Below, piece after piece: positions 11,291 through 21,678 of a stretch of 64,000 bases of DNA. A model generated the notes under the pieces. It was not told where the DNA came from, did no database searches, and saw only the letters and a program-made list of their open reading frames with translations. A program made the position numbers and the translations under genes. The number at the start of each line of letters is the position of its first letter. The stretch's first letter is position 1. Source of the DNA: Capsicum annuum (taxonomy: Eukaryota; Streptophyta; Magnoliopsida; Solanales; Solanaceae); contig NC_061122.1 of the NCBI RefSeq assembly GCF_002878395.1, positions 74,433,458 to 74,497,457 on the forward strand. Reading direction: 5' to 3'.

Positions 11291-12272
11291 TCATAGTTTT
11301 TTTCTTAATTAAGAATTGTGTAAGTTTGTTTAGCTTTATTTACTTGAGGATATGCAAATTTTATAATTTAAGAGTGTTGATGTGCCATGATTTCATAACA
11401 CTTTTGATGCTCAAAATAAAGAAAATATGCAAGAACTTAGATGTATTTATGGATATGATGTGTTTGTTTAAGTATTTTGTAGAAAAATAGGTCTTGTTAG
11501 TAACCAGAAGAAAAAAGCAGAAATTGACTAAGTGCAAGGATAAAGTGGGTGGCAATGACTCATTAGATCTCCCAACGAATCATCCCTTGACTTGTCCTAA
11601 AAAAATTATCAAAAGTCCTATAGATATGCATTCCAAATAAATGGAAACAAATCTCTCTATGAGCCATCAAGGGAGGGGACAAGTCGTATCATGAAATATC
11701 TCAAGTAATAAAGGCTAGAAGATTTGAAAGATGAGAAATGAGCTTCAATGGCAACTACTAACAAAATGACTAATGTCGTGCAAATTACACCTTTGATAAA
11801 AGTATAAAGCGATCATTCATCAAATCTATAACCCAACTAGGTAACTGTATATCTCACAAGGATCAGGTCAAAATATCTATCAACGTGTATATCTAAGCAA
11901 TCAATAAACTATTTCCATTAATTAGGGGATTTGGATTTGTGCCTTCAAATAGTAAGTATTATTGATTCCATTGGAGAAGCACTAGGACTGTGTTCCCCAT
12001 AACTTCATAACTTTATAGGTTCTTCATACTAGTGATCTCTCTTAGTTCTTGGAATGCTGAGTTAATAGGTTATGTTAGTCTAAACAACTTTAAATACCTA
12101 TTAGATAATTAACCTCAATCATGCATTATCATCTCATGAGTTTTGCACTACTAATCCTTAGCATGTCTCCCAGATTAGCCCTCTTATTTATCAGATCAAG
12201 ATATTAAACAAAGATTGATAGCTCTAATTCTCATTGTTAATTGCGAGTAAGGGTAAGTTGAGTTCTAACTTA
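11291..12272 (+). mobile_element. Probable 3' LTR of element A
   Basis: Placed by position and by content: GACTCAT-type motifs at 11548-11700 (AATGACTCATTAGATC, AACGAATCATCCC) match the motif flavour of the internal promoter of A. The end (TAAGGGTAAGTTGAGTTC, about 12247-12264) resembles the ends of the LTRs of elements 1 and 2. The start is not visible as a clean TG with a polypurine tract. The ORF-like reading at 11167-11490 has no recognisable content. Confidence 0.35.
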
Positions 12273-13450
12273 TGCATCTGTTAGAAATAATTAAACCAAA
12301 CAGAACAATAGTACACACCCAAACACCCTTCCAGAACCAGTTCGTACTATGAACCCTACATCATTAATTTTTCATGGTTCCCACAACCTAGTTATGGTGT
12401 TAAACTACTCATGATCGTAAGAACAGAACAATAATTTTTCAATAAAAGCATAATTATGAACCTACAAATATTAAGATTAGCAACCATAAATCTCATTTAT
12501 GATTAAAAATCCTAAAAATAAATGTTTATACTGGCAAAAATAATATAATGTCTAAAAAGTACAATAGAACGCAAACTAAAATAATAAAACTAGTATTGGT
12601 ATCTATTGACCTAAAGGAAACCTAACCTATACATAATAGGATTTTTAGTGTCGGTGCCTCGAACTATGGATAGGATGATTTTGGTTTGATCCCACTATCG
12701 TTACTTATGATTGTTGCAGGAAGATGTATTATTACAACTTTTAGGTATTTGTTGGGATGCTTCTTTGGAATAGATCATCCTTTATGCTAACAAATTCTAA
12801 ATCCACTCACAGTTTCTACCCTGAACATTCATTAATTCTTCACTTTTATCCCAGGATTTTCAGGACAAGGCTGTTGTTTCCTCTAACGATCATGGGATGT
12901 AACCTATATTTTTCTTCACATTTAACCCACTCAAATACAACTAATGGTTACAAGGGAGGAACATTTTCAAATCCAATGATCGTTAAATGGTTCATCTGAT
13001 GACCGTCTGTCCTATTTTCTGCACTTCTCTACTCCAATCATATTTAACCTACAAATACCATAAAATCATATCATACACAAAAAAACATGTTTGTAAACTA
13101 GAAATGTTCCCTTGTTTTATGCATAAGTCAATGACACATAAACACCCTCAACTTATAACTTTTTCATGTCCTCATAAACACATGAACCTTGGAGAATTAT
13201 GGAAATTATAGTATCTAAAATCATATTTAGCATAAATATACCTTAACCATTTATAACCCCCTCCAAATAAAATCAAAATCAAAATACCTGTGAGTATATA
13301 AAATTTTCACCATGACACAGAGAAATCAAACAATGACACTACATTATTGACATACAGCCTAACACATATACCTAAGACTCATCCCAAACAAATAGTAACC
13401 ACTATGCAACCCATACACCCTTACATCAAATAAGCCCCCCAAATAGGGAT
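12273..13450 (-). mobile_element. Probable 3' LTR and PPT of element B
   Basis: On the minus strand a purine-rich tract, ATTTGGGGGGCTTATTTGATG (13427-13447), resembles the PPT and TGATG start of element 2 (GTTGGGGGTGTTGATG). The LTR would start near 13430 and run down to about 12273. Its CGATCAT/CAATGATCG-type words (12870-13010) match the internal promoter motifs of B (19870-20050). Boundaries are approximate. No gene seen. Confidence 0.4.
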
Positions 13451-13802
13451 CAAATTAAAGAACTCGCTCTCATAAAGAAGTTCAATTGATGTGCAAGAAA
13501 TATCATGTTCTTGCCATTATTTTATATGCCTTACTTTTTCAGACAATTGGATTAAAACACTAGAGGATTTTATTGGATTAAAATGTAGGCTCAAGGATCG
13601 CTATGGTAAATATAGATTAAGAGTCTCAATCCTCCTAGGACTAGATTACTTATGGCTTAATCTTTCAATAATATTTATTTATTTTTCTCACCTTTCGACT
13701 TTCAAACATCGGGTATGATTTCCTTTTACATTTTTCTTTTAAATATTTTTTATATTTCAAACTTTATTTATTTCTTTCTGATTTTTTATCTTTTTTCACA
13801 CA
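13451..13802 (-). other. Post-ORF2 region of element B, distal part
   Basis: T-rich non-coding sequence between the probable PPT and the solo LTR insertion. It continues at 16584 on the other side of the insertion. The ORF-like reading at 13491-13718 matches nothing I recognise. Confidence 0.4.
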
Positions 13803-14024
13803 ATAATTGTAATACCCGTACTTTTCCTTGCTTGAAAATTTTTCTCAAGAATGTTAGAAGCTTTATTTGAATGATGAATCCACTTTTATAAATGTGGCAT
13901 TTTCAATATTTTCACTTGGTTTACATGTGTAAAATTCAATAAACTTTCTATCGATACAAAATTCACTGAAATCCGACACCCGGACGAAGAGTTAGAGCCT
14001 TTTTTAATGAGACATTGTATCACC

Positions 14025-14471
14025 TAAGCCTTCAACGCATCGCGGAGATAGCTCAAATGGCAATTGACAATATTCAGTGTTGCTCTGCGATAGTGGTGCG
14101 TTGTGCCAAACTTTTAAGTTTCAGACATGGTGGAAATGTGATACCTCCATGTCGCGCCACTATGCAGATTCTCAATTTTCCAATTCCAGTGACATGGCGC
14201 GATAGTGGCGTGTCGCGCCAAGGATGAAAATCAGGAAACTTTTTCAAAAATTAAATATGTGCCCTAGGGTTAAAAGGGTCAATTTCCCACCCTATATAAG
14301 CCTTATAACATGAGATTTGGCCATAATTCAGCCGCTTATACTCAATTACTCTCAAAAACACTAAAGAACAAGCCCTAGAGTTTTCATAGAAGGTTCAATT
14401 CCAAGGGAATTCACCATCAAATTTCAAGAATCTCTCCATTAATCTTCATAGACTCACGAACTAAGGTATGC
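14025..14471 (+). promoter_or_regulatory. LTR promoter: GC-motif block, TATA box, donor
   Basis: Words such as ATCGCGGAGATAG, GCGATAGTGGTGCG, ATGTCGCGCCAC and GCGATAGTGGCGTGTCGCGCC recur at 14035-14220. A clear TATA box CTATATAAGCC lies at 14292-14302, about 70 bp after the block. The leader ends in AAG|GTATGC at 14466, a plausible splice donor. This is the best-preserved example of the LTR promoter layout in the window. Function is inferred. Confidence 0.6.
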
Positions 14472-15039
14472 ATAGTGTTCATTCATGGACTCCTTTCATC
14501 AATGAAACCCAAGAATCTCTTTTCTAAGTTTACGTTTATGGATTTCATTATGACTTTCATGTTGGGTTTGTTTTGTTTATGTTGAGAATGATCAATTGAA
14601 TTCAAATCCATGTTGGGTGATCAATTTATGTGGAATTGGTTTGTATAGATTATATTCATGTGAACCTATGAATAAACCTTAGGATAATGAAATTATAGAT
14701 GAATCATAATGATTAATTGTTGTAATGTTGTCTACATGTGATATGCCTACCATGTGTTTGATTAAATGCCTAGATGAAGGAAGAATGCCCAACTAGTAGG
14801 ATATCATGAAATCCCCATGTATGTACAATCTTATGTATATCACATGTTTGATGAACTGCTTCAATATATGAACTATGAAATGTGTTGTTGGTCATTTGTT
14901 CAAGTAAGCCATGCTATGTTAGTTTCTTCTCATCGATTTATGGGGGTACTTGTACCCGAACATTTAGCTGTGTGCCTAAAGCCATATCATGTTTTCACGA
15001 TCACCTAATTCAAGCTATGATCCACAGAACTCAGTTGTT

Positions 15040-15240
15040 TATGTGACTCAAGAAATCTCAGAAATCTTAGTAATCTCAGTAGTTCAGTAATCTCAGTTAT
15101 CTCAGTACTCAGTAATCTCAGTAACCTCAGTATTTCCAGTCAATCTCTGTAACTTCAATATTCTCAGTCAGTCCTTAGAACTTAGTAAATTCCATTAGTC
15201 AAAGAAACTCAGCAAACTCAGTTTAGCTCCATTAAACAAT
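15040..15240 (+). repeat. Degenerate CTCAGTAAT minisatellite
   Basis: Many imperfect 9-11 bp units of the type (A)ATCTCAGT. CAGT-rich sequence continues less regularly to about 16000. It lies in the 3' half of the solo LTR and explains part of its length. Confidence 0.75.
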
Positions 15241-16583
15241 ACCATTAGTATCAGTTCAGTTTAGTTAATCAGTTTAGTGTCTATTTAGTTGGGAGTAGGA
15301 TTCAACACCGAGTGAACCCCAGGATGGGCACTCACCTATTATTCAGTGGAGGGTGTGATCCTTAGAAACAATCCTTGTGTTTCAGAACTATATAGCCAGT
15401 GTAGGTTGATATGTCCCTACACCTAGGGCTAATATATCTAATTTGAGTTTACCTAATAGCAAGGGTAGACGAAAAAGGGCTCCAAAATAGAATAGGGTTT
15501 ACTCACATGTTATCTTTACCCATGGGACAGTATTGACACCCTTCTAGATGGGTTACAAGTTGGACCCCACCAGTTCAAATTTGTGGCATGTCGGTTAGAT
15601 GATTACCTCCTACAGTATCAGTCTCAGTCTCAGTAAAAGAACTCAAATAGTTTGTTAGATTCCATGATTTCAGATACAGATAACTCAGATACAGTACAAA
15701 ACTTATTTAGTTTCATAAAATTTAGGATTTTTAGATACAGTCACCTATATATGAGTTATATCAGTTATCAAAACTCATGTTATCATTATTTAGGTTCTGG
15801 ACTATCAGATACAATTAACCAGATAAGTTTTTCATAATAAAAACTGTCAGACACAGTTGTTCATGTATCAGTAACATAGTATCAGCCCCTTAGTATTCTC
15901 TAATACAGTATCAGTCTTTCTCACTCATCAGTGACTCAGATATATATATCAGTAAACTAAGAAGTCAGAACTCAGTATTCAGTCCTATCATGATCTCAGT
16001 TACAGTTACATAGTCATACATGTATTCTTACGTTCATGTTAGTCAGTCAGTTAGTATTGTTCATGCATATGGACCATTTGCATTCAGTCTACCTCACTTG
16101 TATATCAGTACATTCAAAGTACTGATGCATTTTCTCTATGGTGTTTTATACCATATGTTTAGAAGTACGAGCTCCAGAGCTTCAGTAGTATCCCAGTTCA
16201 GCTGTCAGATTCAACTATGAGTCCTCATCCTTTAAGGATATGATGATTACATTATTATTTTAGTTTTGAAGTTATTTCAATTGTCAGATTTAGTTGGGGA
16301 CATATCCCATCAAATCTTTATTCAGACAGTTGAGAGGCTTTCAGACTATAGCATGTCAAACAATTATTTCAAATTTGTTTTGGTATTGTTATACCGCTTT
16401 CAGACATTTTTTATGATGTTTATCTAGTTTGAACCTTATGGCCTTTCAGTACCTTATCCATATTTATACAGAATATAATGCAGTGTTTAGGTAAAGATAT
16501 CTGTCATGGGTTAGCTTGTGGTCCTTCGGGGTCATGGACACCGTGTATCATTCTAGTTCAGAAAATCGGGGCGTTACAATAAT

Positions 16584-17429
16584 GCACCCTCAACTTATAC
16601 GATTCTCCTGGGTTGAAGAGCACAATGTCCAAAGAGGGCCAGGGCCATAGTAGGTTCATTGTAATAGAATTGAGAAGGTGTATGGTCTAATTCAAGGAAA
16701 AGGGTCTATTTAGGCTTAAACACTAGGATAAATGGATAATATCTTTTGTTTGGTAGGATTTTAGGCTTATAGTGGACAATTCAAGAAAGTGCTATGATTT
16801 TTTTCCTAAATAACTATCCTATAACCTAGGTGAGATTAACTGGGAATGTTCTAGATCACAAACTCACAAAGAACTCGATAACTACCTCACACACACCTAG
16901 CTCAGGGCCATGTAGCAGTTACAAACAATTCGGTTCATGCATAGTTAGGATATCATTATCATGTTCATAATAATAACTCCATGATGAGATGCACAACAGT
17001 TATATTTTTTGTAAGCATACAACACATCTAGAATATCAAAATAAAATATATGAAGGGTTATTATTTAAACAAAAAGCTCACAAAACAAAGATGGAATGCT
17101 CTTATTATTTTAACTTCACCAAATTCTCCTATTTATCTCTTCATTACACAAATAACAAAAAACATGACTAAAAACATAAATAAACACCTAAATATGTTGA
17201 TTCTAACTAGATAATACATTTGAGAGAAAGTAAATACAACAACAAAAACCCTCAGATATTGGTATATCACAACCCCGACAACGAAAATATATAATGACCC
17301 CAAAGCACAAAATATGAATAATTTTAAAACAACGGTGGGGGAATACCTGTGGAACACTAAAATATCATCTCAGGCTGGTCAGAATGGGTCGCAAAGGCAT
17401 CGCATCCATTCTCTCAACTCATGGCCTTA
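16584..17429 (-). other. Post-ORF2 region of element B, proximal part
   Basis: Continuation of the sequence interrupted at 13802. The minus strand of 16605-16740 is related to 10440-10600 of element A. Nothing coding recognised. Confidence 0.5.
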
Positions 17430-18892
17430 ATGGTGGCCAAGGCACACAAACCCATGTTTGCACTAGCAATAGCTAGTGCACTCAATGATAATATCATGAA
17501 GAAAATATATGTACTTTATCCATTCCCTAAAATAGTAGTATTAACCTCAACTAGGAAATCTATCCTCTCTAGCATATGTACTCCACAGGTCCTTTCGCTC
17601 TCAGTAGCTACTTTTTTGTTCCTATTCTTATCTTTTCTCTTTCTCTTTCTAAGGGCTTACATATCATCTCTTATATCATCCTCTTTCTTTATCTTTCCCC
17701 CATCTATCAAAGCCAAGGTGAAAAATTCTTAGTCCTAAAGATCAAAGTCCTCTTCAATAATTGGCATAGAAGGAGGCTACACTACAAAAACCTTTCTTAA
17801 GGTAAGGTCCTTCACATCTAGATGAAGTGAGGCAAGCTCAACAATTACTGTACTCAAATAAAGATCCTCCAAACTCTTTAACTTTTCTATCATCTATGTC
17901 TCAAAGTTATCAAATGTTGAATAAATATCTTGCAAAACAACTATGATCTGATCCACCATAAAAGTTTTGAGCCCTCACTCAAACTTTTCAATTCTAGCAT
18001 CAGTGATGGACATCCTTTTAAACATATTCTCAATCAAATATTTTTGGACAAAAGCATAGCTCATAGGAACCAGATAAAATTTAGTCGCAGGTACTATAAA
18101 TGGCTGTAAAGATAAGGATGTAGAACAACATTCAAAAGCCAAAATCTAATAAAAGTGTAGTTGCAGGTACTGTAGATGGCTGTATATAAAATGATATTAC
18201 ATTGAATTTAGAATCCATAACTTAGTAGCTTGAATAGTACGGGCATCCCCCTAAGCATTCTTGGGGCTAAATTTAACAAAGGACCTAGGGCTGAAGTAAT
18301 TGGGCTCATTTAGACCTTTATCAATGCAATATGTGCTATTTTGGTTGGCCTAGTAAATCTATCAATATTAGGTATGGATTAAACACTCGACTTCTGACAT
18401 AACTTAGTCATAAGACTAAGGAATAATAGAATAGTGTTAAATATAAGATCTTGTTCCCATATCATGTCCATAATTATCCATGGGACATTAGCTCCATATC
18501 AAATAAAAATGTTGGAGATTCCATATTAGCCCTACCAAAACCACCCATAGACTCATTCTCCTCAAACAAACTCTCATCATTAGCCTCTGGCTCACCCCTA
18601 TTTAGAATTGAAGCTTAACCTCTCTTTTCAAAATAGGGACGATAAAGAGGAGTGGTTGAAAACACCAATATTATGGATAATATAGACTTGCACTTCGCAT
18701 TTTTTGACCTAGTGGTTTAAGGCTCATGCTTGTTATCATTTTCACTTGTTAAGAATTCAGCCTCCAAACCTCTAAAATTATCTAATTTAGTCTCTAAGAT
18801 TGAAAGAAAGTCTTTTTGTGGTCTATTATTTTCTATCTATTTATGGGATACCTCTTCTTACCGTTTCTCATTCACTTTAGATTTCTTAGTAC
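17430..18892 (-). pseudogene. ORF2 of element B (broken)
   Basis: Begins right after a strong acceptor (TTCTTCCATAG|GTACTAAG on minus). The N-terminal and middle parts are heavily scrambled by stops. The later part reads ASLHLDVKDLTLRKVF, then PPSMPIIEEDFDL. It matches the coiled-coil-like C-terminal region of element A ORF2 (TSLHAKV, then PNMPIIEEVLTIF). The central plant transposon protein domain is not readable here. It lies upstream of the post-ORF2 region, as in A, 1 and 2. The function of the family is unknown. Confidence 0.5.
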
Positions 18893-19455
18893 CTATGGAA
18901 GAAGAAATTAGTCTCATTTCAACAGATGTCTCATTAGATAGTATTTTGTGCAAGGATTAACTCTAAGCTCGTTAGGAGTCCCTCTAAGATTCCCGAGGGG
19001 TGTTCATATCAAACTCAACTACCAACAATCATTCTTAGTTACAATCATCATTGGAAGCTATTTTATAATTGACTTTCTACAACTTTGCATTTTGACAGCC
19101 AGAATAATTCATCAAATTTTTGTTCAAAGATAAAATGATCATTGGTTGCATCCTTAATTGTGCACTAACTTTAAACTATATGCCTTGAATATTCTGAATC
19201 TATTTTTGAAATTAAAGGATTACTCAAATTTTACCCTACTTAAATAATTATCATAATAGGGCTACTAAGAATTCATACCTTTAAATACCGATCACAGAAA
19301 ATAATTGATAAAGCAACTCGTATATGTGTGTAATCAAAGCTCCCTAAATAAATAGTTATGACAATGAAAAGTATGCATAAGCTAAGTTTAACCCTATTTC
19401 TATTTTATTTTAGTGCTTAGTAAGCATGATCAAGATAAACCATGAAAAAACTTGC
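18893..19455 (-). other. Putative 5' UTR intron of ORF2, element B (GC donor)
   Basis: Minus-strand donor reads AAA|GCAAGTTTTTTC at 19455, one base from the GTAAGT of element A. The acceptor CTAATTTCTTCTTCCATAG ends at 18893 and includes a branch-site-like CTAAT. Length is 563 nt. A second motif block (CCAATGATCA, CCAATGATGATTG, AACGAGCTTAG) lies inside at about 18970-19150. GC-AG introns are a known minor class, but here the C may simply be a mutation. Confidence 0.5.
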
Positions 19456-19651
19456 TTTAATGATGAATGCAAGTGTTTAGTGATCCTGAGTTCTTGAAAG
19501 GAGAGAGAGTCAAATCCAACAAAATTATAATCACCCAACTTGAGGTAACAAAATCAAATATGTACTTTGTTGGGTGTTGTGATTATATAATTGTGAGGGT
19601 CAAATTTTAATTTTAGTAGGAGTGTACTTTTATCGACTTTGACTTAAGGAT

Positions 19652-20050
19652 TTTAAATAGGTGTTAGGCGAGTCGGTTCCAATTGAGCCATAATCCCAAA
19701 GAAATTTTAATGCCCAATAAATAGCTAATCACTAACAGCATAAGTTCATATAACGATCATTGCATACCCTTGCTAATATAAAAATAAGAAAACATAACTG
19801 CTAATAAATGAAGCTTAAATATAATCATTGTATGATGCAATGATTGTTCCTTAAGCTCGTTAGTTCTATCTCTTGAAAGTTGATTTTAGAAGTTTACTCA
19901 GACAATGGATACCATGATAGTTCTTTTATGGAATAATCATTGGGGTTTAATCATTGGACAACCTCCTGAACATTAATTCTTTGGACTTCATGCAGATGTC
20001 AAAAACCACGATCATTAGTTCTTTGGATGATCAACGATTGAGCTCATGTT
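19652..20050 (-). promoter_or_regulatory. Putative internal ORF2 promoter, element B
   Basis: The minus strand shows recurring AATGATCGTGG, CCAATGATTAAACCCC, CAATGATTATTCC and CAATCGTTGATCATCC-type words (about 19830-20050). TTTAAA follows at 19652-19657 (CTATTTAAAATCC). The leader to the donor is about 200 nt. Motif flavour agrees with the probable LTR of B (12870-13010). Confidence 0.45.
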
Positions 20051-20155
20051 TATTGTAGCTTCTCTAGATCCTAAGTTATTTTTTGCATTGTCCCTGCATA
20101 TTTTAACACACATTACCTATAAGTAAAAAGGTAAAACAAGTACAAAATTCTTGAT

Positions 20156-20190
20156 TTGCCTCCCAAACAACCCTTCATTTAACGTTGGCC
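20156..20190 (-). other. Post-integrase signature, element B
   Basis: Minus strand reads AACGTTAAATGAAGGG, then TTGTTTGGGAGGCAAA. This is the same signature as in elements A, C, 1 and 2, placed just downstream of integrase. Confidence 0.7.
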
Positions 20191-20199
20191 TTGCGTGTC

Positions 20200-21678
20200 T
20201 AGTTTGGCGACTAATAATTCACAAAATAAATCCACGGGTAACCTTTGATGAAACACTTGATTTAATGTAACAACACAACATATGTGTTCTTAATTACACA
20301 AGCTTCTTCAAATACCACATCACATATAAACTTGACCTATTAAACATCACTGAGATAATGTTTTACCCTTTGACCATTCACTTTAAACATCAACCCTCAT
20401 TGTTTTGAAGCTCAATTCCACCATTAGAAAACAGTGCCACCACTTGATATAGACCTCTTCATTTTTACTTTATCTTGTCTGGAAACAAATGAAGCTCTGA
20501 TTCAAATAATAAGACTTTTTCACCAATGGTGGACTCTTTTTTGTCTATCTTCCTGTCATGGTACACCTTTATATGTTCTATATACAAAGCTGAACTTTAT
20601 ATGCCCTAATAAAAAATTTATCCATCTCATTAAGCTACTCAGTTCCCATCTCTGTCATATCATTCCATGACAGATTTAACCTCTAGTGACCTTAATTCAT
20701 TATCCTTAAGTTTAATCAGAAAGTTGCATGCCTTTTCAAACACAGGTTGATATAGTGCAACACCAATAGGAGTCTTAAAACATTGTTTGTTAAGTACATA
20801 ATGCATCATCAAACTTTCTAGCCCAATCCATTTTATTGGCATTCATAGGTTTTTTTTCAAAATAGACTTGATCTCTTGATTGGAGACCTCAACATGCCCA
20901 ATTGACTGAGGATGTTTAGGTGGTGTCTCCCTATATTTAATGTTATTTTTATGCATAGCTTTGAATAGAATATTGTAAAACTATAACCCCCTATCACTGA
21001 TAATGTCTCTTGACGTGCCAAATATAGAAAAAATATTCTTCCTAAAAATGTTTTGAAAATTTTCCCTATATTATTTTGAAGCACATATACTTTCACCCAC
21101 TTTTAGACAAAATCAAAAACAGCCAAAATATACGTCATACCATATTATCACACAAATAGACCCATGAAATGAATACTCCATTAATAAATGACTTCAACAC
21201 TAAGATTGGGGTCATAGGGAGTTCTTGCCTTCTTTATATGTTCCCTTGTCTTTGGCAACAGTCATATGACCTCACATAGTCATGTGCATCTTTGTGATTT
21301 GTTGTCCAGTAGTATCAACATTATAAGATTTTGTGAGAAATACGTGCACCACTATAATGAACCCCAACTAGTAAAGAATTATATGCCTCTAAAATATCAT
21401 CTACAAATTAGTCTACACTCACAAATCAAGAACAAATATTGCTCATCCCAAAGAATTTCCCCAGATCATGCATAAAATTATTTTTCTTATAAAACGATAT
21501 CTCCTCATGCACCATATCATTCACCAAGAAATGGGAAAATATGTAAATAATGGAATCAAGTCTTGCAATTTAACCAATATCTATTCTTCTTGGAAAGTGT
21601 CATCAATATAAATCTTATCCTTCAATTTTAGCATTTCCTCTTCCTTAATCATGATAAATGGTCATCCCCTTTAGTTTA
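20200..21678 (-). pseudogene. pol: Integrase of element B, with end of RNase H
   Basis: On minus, the start retains DDHLS, the end of RNase H. It is followed by the linker MVHEEISFYKKNNFMHDL, a zinc-region fragment KDAHDYVRSYDCCQRQGNI, and core-domain parts ELPMTPILVLKSFI and FDFV*KWVKVYVLQNNIGKIF. Next come TPIGVALYQPVFEKACNF and a C-terminal SELHLFPDKIK and ALFSNGGIELQNNEG. This is a full-length but frameshifted Athila-type integrase. It is cut at the RNase H junction by the LTR at 21679. Confidence 0.75.

Larger units (their letters stand above)
5433..12272 (+). mobile_element. Element A: Athila-type remnant (+)
   Basis: Keeps the integrase C-terminus, the post-integrase signature, internal promoter, intron, ORF2, post-ORF2 region and a probable 3' LTR. 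Everything 5' of the integrase tail is gone at the junction with the Tekay LTR (5432). The 3' limit is placed near 12272 because GTAAGTTGAG about 25 bp before it resembles the LTR ends of elements 1 and 2. That limit is a weak call. Confidence 0.55.
13803..16583 (+). mobile_element. Solo LTR (Tekay type) with target duplication ATAAT
   Basis: The LTR runs 13808-16578 (2771 bp), beginning TGTAATACCCGTAC and ending GGGGCGTTACA. It is flanked by perfect 5-bp duplications ATAAT at 13803-13807 and 16579-16583. TG/CA ends and TSD together show an integration followed by LTR-LTR recombination. It interrupts the post-ORF2 region of element B, so it is younger than B. Small ORFs inside it are chance readings. 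Confidence 0.92.
12273..21678 (-). mobile_element. Element B: Athila-type remnant (-)
   Basis: Read on the minus strand: end of RNase H, integrase, signature, motif block, leader, intron, ORF2, post-ORF2 region (split by the solo LTR 13808-16578), probable PPT and 3' LTR. It stops at 21679, where a minus-strand Tekay LTR begins exactly at the RNase H/integrase junction. RT, protease and gag are not found beyond that LTR. Confidence 0.6.

Noticed and set aside
11167..11555. 107-codon plus-strand and 64-codon minus-strand ORFs
   Set aside because: AT-rich chance frames in the probable LTR of element A; no domain and no codon-bias signal.
15040..15240. CTCAGTAAT array as a CRISPR array
   Set aside because: Units are 9-11 bp, imperfect and without unique spacers, in a plant LTR; it is a minisatellite.
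17421..17800. Overlapping hydrophobic ORFs of 103 and 74 codons
   Set aside because: They lie antisense to the decayed ORF2 of element B, have no recognisable domain, and are low-complexity F/L/S translations of pyrimidine-rich sequence.
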